Shown here: positions 57,487-64,000 of the stretch, piece after piece
Layout of the letters: each line of letters begins with the position of its first letter
Numbering within the stretch: position 1 is the stretch's first letter
Source of the DNA: Streptomyces sp. NBC_00370
GTDB lineage: Bacteria; Actinomycetota; Actinomycetes; Streptomycetales; Streptomycetaceae
Reading direction: 5' to 3'
DNA: 64,000 nucleotides
Assembly (NCBI RefSeq): GCF_036084755.1
Contig: NZ_CP107968.1
Span: 3,379,501 to 3,443,500 of the forward strand
Program-made: the position numbers and the translations under genes
The notes under the pieces: generated by a model
The model's input: only the letters and a program-made list of their open reading frames with translations
What the model was told of the DNA's origin: nothing
Databases searched by the model: none

Positions 57487-59058
57487 GTGAGCGGCACCGA
57501 AGCGATATCCGGGACGGCGACCGCCACCGCCGCACCCACCGGACGCGGCCCGGTCGTCGCCGCGCTGATGCTCGCCATGGCGCTCGCCGCTCTCGACGGC
57601 ACGATCGTCGCCACCGCCGTCCCGCAGATCGTCGGGGACCTCGGCGGGCTGTCGATCTTCTCGTGGCTGTTCTCCGGCTATCTGCTCGCCGTCACCGTCA
57701 CCCTGCCGGTGTACGGGAAGCTCTCCGACACCTTCGGCCGCAAGCCGGTCCTGATCGCCGGCATCGTCCTCTTCCTCGTCGGCTCGGTGCTCTGCGCGAC
57801 CGCCTGGAGCATGGCGGCGCTCATCGCGTTCCGCGTCGTCCAGGGGCTCGGCGGCGGCGCCATCCAGGGCACCGTGCAGACCGTCGCGGCCGACCTGTAC
57901 CCGCTCAAGGAACGCCCCAAGATCCAGGCCAAACTCTCCACGGTCTGGGCCACGTCGTCCGTCGCGGGACCCGCCATCGGCGGGCTGTTCGCCGGATACC
58001 TGGACTGGCGCTGGATCTTCCTGATCAACCTGCCGGTCGGCGCCGCCGCGCTCTGGCTCATCGTCCGGCACCTGCGGGAAACCGGCCGTACGGGCGCCTC
58101 CGCCACCGGCAGCGGGGACGCCGTACGCCCCAGGAAGGCCCGTATCGACTGGGCCGGCGCCCTCGCCGTCTTCGCCACCGGCGCCCTGCTGCTCACCGCG
58201 CTCGTCCAGGGCGGTGTCGCCTGGCCCTGGCTCTCCGCGCCCTCGCTGGGCCTGTTCGCCGCGACCGCCGTCCTCGCCTGCGCCACCGTCGTCATCGAAC
58301 GCCGCGCCGCCGAACCGATCATCCCCGGCTGGGTGTGGCGGCGCCGCAACATCGCCGCGGTGAACCTGGCACTCGGCGCGCTCGGTCTGCTGATGGTCGC
58401 CCCGACCGTGTTCGTGCCGACCTACGCCCAGTCCGTGCTCGGCCTCGGCCCGATCGCCGCCGGCTTCGTACTGTCAGCGATGACCCTGAGCTGGCCGGTC
58501 AGCGCCGCGCTGTCCAACCGCGTCTACAACCGCATCGGCTTCCGGCTCACCGGCGTCGTCGGCATCAGCCTCGCCCTGGTCTTCCTGCTCGCCTTCCCCT
58601 TCCTGCCCTTCCCCGGGCAGGCCTGGCAGCCGGCGCTCGTCATGCTGCTGCTCGGCGGGGCGCTCGGACTCTTCCAACTGCCGCTGATCATCGGCGTGCA
58701 GTCGAGCGTCGGCTGGTCGGAACGCGGCACGGCCACCGCCTCGATCCTCTTCTGCCGCCAGATCGGCCAGAGCGTCGGCGCCGCGCTGTTCGGCGCCGTC
58801 GCCAACAGCGTGCTGGCCGCGCGCCTCGCCGCCGCGCCGACCGGCGGGCTCCCCACCGACGTCGACGCGATATCGCGCGCCCTCGACGACCCGGCCGCGC
58901 TGACCACGCAGGCGGCGGACTACCTGCGGCACGCCGTGGCAGCCGCCGTCGACCACGTCTTCGTCGGCGCCGCGGCGGCAGCGGCCGTCGCCCTGCTGGT
59001 CCTGCTGTTCGTCGCGCCCCGGTGCTTCCCGATCATCCAGGACGACAGCGACAGCTGA
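57487..59058 (+). CDS. MFS transporter, DHA2 (14-helix drug:H+ antiporter) family
   Basis: A protein of about 523 residues with 14 hydrophobic helices. Motif D1 is in ALDGTIVATAVPQIVGDLGG, motif A is GKLSDTFGRKPVLIAG, and motif C is AGPAIGGLFAGYLDWRWIFLINLPVG. The helix-14 family layout matches EmrB/QacA-type multidrug and antibiotic pumps. GTG 57487 has GGAAGGG 5 bases upstream; the frame is open to 57370 (ATG), which would add 39 residues lacking a signal. It is flanked by short palindromes, so a TetR-type repressor is likely, though none is adjacent. Exported compound unknown. Confidence 0.88.
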   Translation: MSGTEAISGTATATAAPTGRGPVVAALMLAMALAALDGTIVATAVPQIVGDLGGLSIFSWLFSGYLLAVTVTLPVYGKLSDTFGRKPVLIAGIVLFLVGSVLCATAWSMAALIAFRVVQGLGGGAIQGTVQTVAADLYPLKERPKIQAKLSTVWATSSVAGPAIGGLFAGYLDWRWIFLINLPVGAAALWLIVRHLRETGRTGASATGSGDAVRPRKARIDWAGALAVFATGALLLTALVQGGVAWPWLSAPSLGLFAATAVLACATVVIERRAAEPIIPGWVWRRRNIAAVNLALGALGLLMVAPTVFVPTYAQSVLGLGPIAAGFVLSAMTLSWPVSAALSNRVYNRIGFRLTGVVGISLALVFLLAFPFLPFPGQAWQPALVMLLLGGALGLFQLPLIIGVQSSVGWSERGTATASILFCRQIGQSVGAALFGAVANSVLAARLAAAPTGGLPTDVDAISRALDDPAALTTQAADYLRHAVAAAVDHVFVGAAAAAAVALLVLLFVAPRCFPIIQDDSDS

Positions 59059-59082
59059 GCCGCCGCGCCGAAACGGCCGCGC

Positions 59083-59982
59083 TCACTCCTCCGACGACGA
59101 CACCGGCGCACGCCCCGACAGCGCCGCCAGGCTGTTGCGTACGTGCCGCAGGTGCGCCCGCAGCTCCTCGCCGTACTCCGCCTGCTCCCGCGCCACCCGC
59201 TCCGCGTCCCTGATCACCCGGTCAGCGGCAGCACCCGCCTGTGCCAGCAGCTCCGCCGCCCGGTCCCTGGTGTCCTCCTGGCGGTGCCGCGCCTGCTCCC
59301 CCGCCTCGGCGAACGTCCGCTGCGCCTCGTCAAGACCCGCCTTCGCCCGCGCCACCTGGCGCGCGTGCCGCGCCTCCAGCGCCGCCTCACGCTCCGCGAC
59401 GTCGCGCTCCTGCGCGGCCAGCCGCTCCGCGTGGCCCTTCTCCAGACCCTCCAGCACGTCGTGGGTACGCTGCCGCGTCTCCTTCAGCACCGCCAGCGCC
59501 TCGGTACGCCGCGCCTTCACCTCGCGCCGCGCCCCGATCCGCTCGTCGTCGGCCGTCCTGCGCGCCGCCGCCAGCAGCTCCTCCGCGTACGCGTCGGCCT
59601 CGGCGCGCAGCGCGTCCGCCCACTCCCGCGCCGAATCGCCGGACGCGCGCGCCGCTGCCCCGGCGGCGTCCCGTACCGCCTGCGCCTCCTCGGCAGCCGC
59701 CACCCGGACGTCCTGCGCCTCGTCGGCGGCGAGCGCCACGATCTCCCTGGCCCGGTCGGTCAGCGACTCGTACGTCTGCGGCTCGATGGCCGAAACCCGC
59801 TCCCGCAGCTCCTCGGCCTCGGCCTCCAGCCGCTTGACGAGGACGGTGAGGCGCGCGGCGCGCTCCCACGCCTCGTCCCGGTCCCTGGACAGCTCGTCCA
59901 GCTGCCGGTCGACCTGCTCGGGGCGGTAACCACGCCCCCGGACGGGCACGAAGCCATGAGACGACAGGGGTGGCGGACTCAT
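59083..59982 (-). CDS. coiled-coil protein (DivIVA-like N-terminus, 'cellulose-binding' type)
   Basis: A 299-residue protein. The N-terminus FVPVRGRGYRPEQVDRQLDELSRDRDEAWERAARLTVLVKRLEAEAEELRERVSAIEPQTYESLTDRAREIVALAADEA resembles the DivIVA start that recognises membrane curvature. The rest is one long Ala/Arg/Glu coiled coil with heptads (about 90-285). The related Streptomyces proteins Scy and FilP build cytoskeletal assemblies at hyphal tips. No actual cellulose-binding domain is visible. ATG 59982 has GGAGG 8 bases upstream. It is convergent with the MFS gene. Confidence 0.82.
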   Translation of the reverse strand: MSPPPLSSHGFVPVRGRGYRPEQVDRQLDELSRDRDEAWERAARLTVLVKRLEAEAEELRERVSAIEPQTYESLTDRAREIVALAADEAQDVRVAAAEEAQAVRDAAGAAARASGDSAREWADALRAEADAYAEELLAAARRTADDERIGARREVKARRTEALAVLKETRQRTHDVLEGLEKGHAERLAAQERDVAEREAALEARHARQVARAKAGLDEAQRTFAEAGEQARHRQEDTRDRAAELLAQAGAAADRVIRDAERVAREQAEYGEELRAHLRHVRNSLAALSGRAPVSSSEE

Positions 59983-60154
59983 CCTTGAAACCCTCCTCCG
60001 ACACGGGGCGCACAACGCGATCCGGCGCACATCCTGCTGGATCAAAGCGAAATACGCATAATGCGACACTCCGCCCATCTGATTCTTCAAGGATGCGGCA
60101 TCCGGTCCGCGTGCCGGAACGGCCGGTCGGAGGCCGGTCGAGAACGTCCAAAAA

Positions 60155-60197
60155 CGACCGGGGCCCCCACCGCGAAACGCGGCGAGGGCCCCGGTCG
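60155..60197. terminator. hairpin downstream of the deaminase/SUKH fusion gene
   Basis: CGACCGGGGCCC (60155-60166) pairs with GGGCCCCGGTCG (60186-60197). An inner CCGCG-AAA-CGCGG hairpin occupies the loop. It lies 22 bases past the stop at 60219 on the minus strand. AAAA precedes it on the plus strand, giving a U-run on the minus-strand transcript, a rare canonical feature here. Confidence 0.85.
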
Positions 60198-60218
60198 GAC
60201 CGGAACGCATGGGTCAGG

Positions 60219-62663
60219 TCAGAGCAAGCCGTCCCACATCTGTTCGAGCAGGACCGACCACCAGCTCTCCGGCGACGCCAGCGCCGCCGGATCCAGCGCG
60301 GCCAGCTGTGCCTGGAAGTCGACGGTCCAGCGGCCCGCCTGCTCCGGATTGAGCCCGAACCGCAGCCGCCACATCCGTCCCAGCAGCGCCAGCGACCGGG
60401 TGAACTCCGGCAGCCCGGTGTTCACGAACTGCGGCGGCGCCGACTGGCCGCCCGGCCCCGCCTCCACCGGTACGGCCATGATGTGCGCCGTGCCGTACTG
60501 CACACACAGCGCACGGCCGAAGTCGCTGCCCATCACCAGGTACGACCCGGCGTCCGGCGCCGCCTGCACCTGCCGCTGCGCCGCCAGCTCCGCCAGCGTC
60601 GGCACCACCGGCTGAGCCGGCTGCGCCCAGAAGAACGGGCCGAAGTCGGCCGGCAGCCCCGCCCACACCATCGTCAGCGCCACCGCCTCCGGCACACCCT
60701 GCCGCGACACCGCACGCTGGTCGTAGCGGCAGATGCCCTGCGGACCGAAGGCCGCCATCAGCTCCTGCGCGACGCCCTCCGGCGGAATCGGCGGCACGGG
60801 CGGTACGGGCGGCAGCGGCGCACGCACCGGGGCCGGCCGCGCGGGACCGTCCGCGACCTGGTGCAACTCGCCCTGGTGGGTCAGCAGATGCTGCATGCCC
60901 TGCTGCCTGCTCGCGTGGTCCTGGCCGTACGGGGCGACGCTGGTGATCCGCACCTGCGGCCAGGTCTCCCTGATCATCCGCGCGCAGTAACCACCCGGCA
61001 GCTCGCACGACTCCAGCTCCGTGTGCAGTTCGAGCACCTGCTGCGGCGGCACGTTCATGGCCCGCAGCTCATGCAGGATCTGCCACTCGGGATGCGGGGT
61101 GCCCGGCGCGGAACGACGGATCAGCTGCGCCTCGGACCCGTCGGGGGCGCGGTAGCGCAGCACGGCCTGGTAACCGGGGCCGACCGTCGGCAGCCCGGTG
61201 GGCTGCGGCGGGTAGCCGTACGAGGGCGGCGGCCCGGGAGGTCCCGGCGGACCCGGAATGCCGGGCGGGGCCTGCGGACCCGACGGATTCGGACCGGCGA
61301 GCATCGTCGCCGCGTGATGCACCCCACCGGGCGGCGCACCCGGCGCACCCGGCGCACCGGGGGGCCCGGGAGGCTGCGGAGGACCCGGCTGCGCGCCCGG
61401 AGTACCAGGGGCGCCAGGAGCACCGGGCGGGCCCGGCGGCCTCGGCGGCTGACCGCCCTGCCCCGGGTCCGCGAACATCGTCGCCGCGTGATGCACCCCG
61501 CCCGGCGGCGTCCCGGGCGCTCCGGGCGTCCCCGGTGCTCCGGGCGGACCAGGCGGTCCGGGAGGCCGCGGTCCTTCCGGGCCTTGCTGCGACACGAGTT
61601 GCGTCGGGGCGTACCCACCGGCCGCCCCCGGCGCACCGGGTGACGGCGGCGGGCCCGGCGGCCGTGCCCCCGGCGTGCCCGGCGCTCCGGGCGGCGGCGG
61701 GGTCGAAGGACTCGAAGCCGACCTGCGGCTGCCGCGCGGCGGCGCGGTCGCCTTGCTCGTCGCCGCGTCCGCTATGTCACTCGCGTTGCTGCCCACCGGA
61801 CGCCCCGGCGCCGCAGGCGGTCGCGGCGCACCGGGCCCGGCGGGTCCGGGACCGACAGGCCCTGGCCCCGCGGGATTCGCCCCGGCGGGATTCACCCCCG
61901 GCGGATTCGGCTCCGCGCCCGGCAGCGACTGCGGGTCGAACGACGAAGCCACCGCCGTACGCGGCAGTTGGCTGCCGCCCGACATCAGCGCCGTCGGCGC
62001 ATCGGCGCCCGTGGCCGGCCGCGGCTCGTCGTCCTCGTCCGACCCGGACAGCGGCGGCGCGAACACCGTCGCGGGCAGCGGTACGGAACCCTCCTCCGAC
62101 GCGGCGTTCGTGTCCGTACCGGCCCACGGCGTCGCACCGATCGGCGGTGCACCGCCGGAGCTGCCGGGCCCGTCCGACGCCGCAGCGCCCGAAGCGCCCG
62201 CACCCGATCCAGCAGCACCCGATCCAGCCGCACCCGAAGCAGCCGCCGGTTCCGGCGAACCGGCCCTCTCCGGACGGTGATCCGGAATGCCCAGCTTGTC
62301 CGCCGCGTCCTGGAGCCACTCCGGCGGCGTCAACAGGAACGACGTCTGATTCAGGTCGATCCGCTGCGGCGGCGCCGGCGCGGCAGGCTCGGGCCGCGTC
62401 CCGTACTCCTCCTCGTACCGGCGGATCACCTCACCCACCGGCAGCGCGGGCCACAGCGTCGCCTCACCGCTGTCCCTTGCGATCACCAGCCGCTGCCGGC
62501 CGCCGTCGGAGACCGGACCGCCCTCGCGGTCCTCCGCCCACACGACGAACCCCAGGTCGAACTCCCGGACCCGCACCTCGCGGTGCTGATAGCCGGGGAC
62601 CTCACCGTTGACCCACTCTTCCGCGCGCTCCTGCGCCTGCGCGAAGGTCACCATCGCGCTCAT
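60219..62663 (-). CDS. toxin-type deaminase and SUKH-4 immunity fusion with collagen-like linker
   Basis: An 814-residue protein with four parts. Residues 1-95 resemble the Imm35/YrhB-type immunity fold (FAQAQERAEEWVNGEVPGYQHREVRVREFDLGFVVWAED). Residues about 100-490 are a Gly/Pro-rich, collagen-like linker with two PPGGVHHAATM blocks. Residues about 495-605 look like an XOO_2897/YwqJ-type nucleic-acid deaminase (QLIRRSAPGTPHPEWQILHELRAM with HxE; ELESCELPGGYCARMIRE, the Cys-x6-Cys zinc pair). Residues about 628-814 look like SUKH-4. Its start overlaps the upstream WHH-SUKH gene stop by ATGA. There is no secretion signal. Toxin and immunity parts in one polypeptide suggest a domesticated or regulatory role. 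Confidence 0.72.
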   Translation of the reverse strand: MSAMVTFAQAQERAEEWVNGEVPGYQHREVRVREFDLGFVVWAEDREGGPVSDGGRQRLVIARDSGEATLWPALPVGEVIRRYEEEYGTRPEPAAPAPPQRIDLNQTSFLLTPPEWLQDAADKLGIPDHRPERAGSPEPAAASGAAGSGAAGSGAGASGAAASDGPGSSGGAPPIGATPWAGTDTNAASEEGSVPLPATVFAPPLSGSDEDDEPRPATGADAPTALMSGGSQLPRTAVASSFDPQSLPGAEPNPPGVNPAGANPAGPGPVGPGPAGPGAPRPPAAPGRPVGSNASDIADAATSKATAPPRGSRRSASSPSTPPPPGAPGTPGARPPGPPPSPGAPGAAGGYAPTQLVSQQGPEGPRPPGPPGPPGAPGTPGAPGTPPGGVHHAATMFADPGQGGQPPRPPGPPGAPGAPGTPGAQPGPPQPPGPPGAPGAPGAPPGGVHHAATMLAGPNPSGPQAPPGIPGPPGPPGPPPSYGYPPQPTGLPTVGPGYQAVLRYRAPDGSEAQLIRRSAPGTPHPEWQILHELRAMNVPPQQVLELHTELESCELPGGYCARMIRETWPQVRITSVAPYGQDHASRQQGMQHLLTHQGELHQVADGPARPAPVRAPLPPVPPVPPIPPEGVAQELMAAFGPQGICRYDQRAVSRQGVPEAVALTMVWAGLPADFGPFFWAQPAQPVVPTLAELAAQRQVQAAPDAGSYLVMGSDFGRALCVQYGTAHIMAVPVEAGPGGQSAPPQFVNTGLPEFTRSLALLGRMWRLRFGLNPEQAGRWTVDFQAQLAALDPAALASPESWWSVLLEQMWDGLL

Positions 62664-63637
62664 CCCTCCACCGGGACGGCCTGCGCGAAGCCGCCGTCCA
62701 CCATCAGGTTCGCCACGGTCTCCAACTCCGGCGGATTGCCCGCCAGTCGCTGCAGAAAGACGTCGAAGTCGTCACCGCACGGCAGCAACAGCCGTTCCAC
62801 GCGCTCCTGCACGCTCCAGCCGTCCTGGTCACGGGCGTCGTCGTACGCGCAGAACCACACCGAACCGATCCGCTCGCCCCGTACCTTGACCGCCAGGATG
62901 CCGCCCTGGACGAAACCGACGCCCAGATGGTCCTTGGTCAGGTGGTCGCGCAGACACTTGTTCACGTACACCAGGTCGTTGACCGCGGCCTGGTCCCGCA
63001 CCGTGAAGAACGGCTGGTCCACCAGCAGCCCCAACTCCGGGTCCAGGGCGGCGCCCACCGGCGCGCAGCCGCCCGCCGCCTTCAGGAACGAGCGGTACGC
63101 ACCCGGCAGCCGGTAGCCGAGATCCTCCTCGACCCCCAGCAACTGCCGCTCCGTGACCGACACCTCGCCCTTCGGCAGCCCGAAGTGCACCGGCCTGGTC
63201 TCCTGCAACGGGCGCGTACCGCGCTTGCCGTGGTCCACCCGCGTCGTCGCGAGACCGCCGTGGTGCCGCAACAGCGCCTTCACCTCGACCGGGACCAGCA
63301 CCAGCCGCCGGGAAGCCGGCACATGGTGCCAGGTCCAGCCGTGCGGGGTGGCCACCGGCGGAATCGTGTCCCACAACTCGTGCCCCGCGGCGGCCAGCGC
63401 CGCGTTCGCCGACACGTAGTCCGTGAGCCGCAACTCGTCCACGCCGAACCCCTCGGGAGGCTCGGCGATCTCGGCGGCGGCACGCGCGTAAGGCACGAAA
63501 TCCGGAAAGCCGCGGTCGTCGACCCGTACCCCGTGCGGGTGACGGGAAGCCCGGACCGGATCCGGGAACTGCACGACCTGCCCGGCATAACCGGCGTTCG
63601 GTGGCGCGGCTTGCTGCCCGAGCCGACCTGTCGTCAT
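62660..63637 (-). CDS. WHH-nuclease-like domain fused to SUKH (SMI1/KNR4), catalytic His lost
   Basis: A 325-residue protein. Residues about 66-130 match the WHH (HNH/Endo VII) toxin nuclease family: ELRLTDYVSANAALAAAGHELWD, then GWTWHHVPASRRLVLVPVEVKALLRHHGG with His104-His105. The conserved LVPxxxH His is Lys120 here, so nuclease activity should be lost. Residues about 155-310 form a SUKH-type domain (LLGVEEDLGYRLPGAYRSFLKAAGGCAPVGAALDPELGLLVDQPFF). The fusion is like immunity genes that grew from toxins. It overlaps the deaminase/SUKH-4 gene by ATGA. ATG 63637 begins MTTGRLGQQAAPP. Confidence 0.72.
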   Translation of the reverse strand: MTTGRLGQQAAPPNAGYAGQVVQFPDPVRASRHPHGVRVDDRGFPDFVPYARAAAEIAEPPEGFGVDELRLTDYVSANAALAAAGHELWDTIPPVATPHGWTWHHVPASRRLVLVPVEVKALLRHHGGLATTRVDHGKRGTRPLQETRPVHFGLPKGEVSVTERQLLGVEEDLGYRLPGAYRSFLKAAGGCAPVGAALDPELGLLVDQPFFTVRDQAAVNDLVYVNKCLRDHLTKDHLGVGFVQGGILAVKVRGERIGSVWFCAYDDARDQDGWSVQERVERLLLPCGDDFDVFLQRLAGNPPELETVANLMVDGGFAQAVPVEG

Positions 63638-63875
63638 GGCGGTTGCCCCCTGCTGCTGCTGGCTGGTTACGCACAGCCTATGCGGTGGCGCAACACGCCA
63701 CAGAGAGGCTCCTTCCCGGTGACAAGCGGTTACTTCGGGGTGACCCAGCGCCGACGCCACGCCCTGATCCGCGACTCCGCTACCCGATCCGGCGTCAAAT
63801 TTGGCAGGCTGTCCCCGCGACACGGGGGCGTGACACCAGCGGCTACCCGCAGCTGGCACGGGAGGGACAAGCACG
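63638..63875. promoter_or_regulatory. divergent intergenic region of the toxin-immunity locus
   Basis: This 238-base gap between divergent genes must hold promoters for both sides. It includes the imperfect hairpin TGTCCCCGCGACACGGGGGCG near 63811-63831. No clear -35/-10 pairs could be chosen. Confidence 0.4.
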
Positions 63876-64000
63876 ATGCACACCGCACCAACAGACGCAC
63901 AGGGCGACCCACGCCTCAGCTGGAGCAGCGTCGACCCACACCTTCCGCCACAGCTCCACCGGCGCCGCGACGGCATCCTGCCCGCGGTGGCGGCCGCCCT
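63876..64000 (+). CDS. truncated 5' end of a divergent gene, possible YwqJ-related deaminase
   Basis: The first 41 codons are visible, MHTAPTDAQGDPRLSW...HLPPQLHRRRDGILPAVAAAL, after GGGAGGGA 9-10 bases upstream of ATG 63876. The HRRRDGILPAVAAAL segment resembles, from memory, N-termini of Streptomyces proteins annotated as YwqJ-related putative deaminases; that is only a weak assignment. It is divergent from the two SUKH fusion genes and could be the toxin or deaminase partner. The window ends inside it. Confidence 0.5.
   Translation, partial: MHTAPTDAQGDPRLSWSSVDPHLPPQLHRRRDGILPAVAAA

Overview
The window is high-GC DNA (roughly 70 percent or more) with strong third-position GC bias, GTG and occasional TTG starts, GGAGG-type ribosome binding sites and tight ATGA/GTGA overlaps. 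It carries the core run enolase - FtsB/DivIC - DUF501 - Ppx/GppA - NDH-2, resuscitation-promoting-factor-like muralytic enzymes under a c-di-AMP riboswitch, Mfd, MazG, and the tRNA-Leu that reads UUA (bldA). This is a Streptomyces chromosome. From memory the gene order resembles the S. coelicolor segment around SCO3077 to SCO3117, but I could not check this by alignment.

Layout. 1-1.8 kb: the end of a truncated gene, two roadblock/LC7 proteins and a membrane protein preceded by three heptamers spaced exactly 11 bp. 1.8-8.3 kb: an RpiR-type regulator and a histidine-ammonia-lyase-like protein lacking the MIO-forming Ala-Ser-Gly, divergent from a four-gene OpuC-type osmoprotectant ABC transporter. 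8.5-18.2 kb: cystathionine beta-synthase, SGNH hydrolase, thiolase with a 95-bp direct duplication at its 3' end, small conserved proteins, a BI-1 membrane protein, a leaderless GH25 protein, GalU and a lipoprotein. 18.3-21.3 kb: an internally deleted cutA, an XRE/TPR regulator with an ATPase of the anti-sigma type, a HAD protein and bldA. 21.8-32 kb: an FtsX-type ABC exporter, a Cfa-like methyltransferase, NDH-2 with a probable Rex site, Ppx, DUF501, FtsB and enolase. 32.3-46.4 kb: two Rpf-like enzymes, P450, MazG, a SurA_N lipoprotein, two membrane acyltransferases, a Ser/Thr kinase pair, an N6-methylase/specificity fusion and lipoproteins. 46.6-59 kb: Mfd, a three-gene operon ending in an NB-ARC/TPR protein, a second FtsX-type ABC exporter and a DHA2-family MFS pump. 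59-64 kb: a DivIVA-like coiled-coil protein and a locus built from polymorphic-toxin parts: a deaminase/SUKH-4 fusion, a decayed WHH-nuclease/SUKH fusion and a divergent gene cut by the window end.

The points most worth pursuing are the NB-ARC operon, whose conserved N-terminal sequence lies upstream of any normal start codon; the two toxin-immunity fusion proteins at the right end; the orphan methylase with an altered catalytic motif; the MIO-less ammonia-lyase homologue; and three in-frame TTA codons in accessory or unclassified genes in the same window as the tRNA that reads them.
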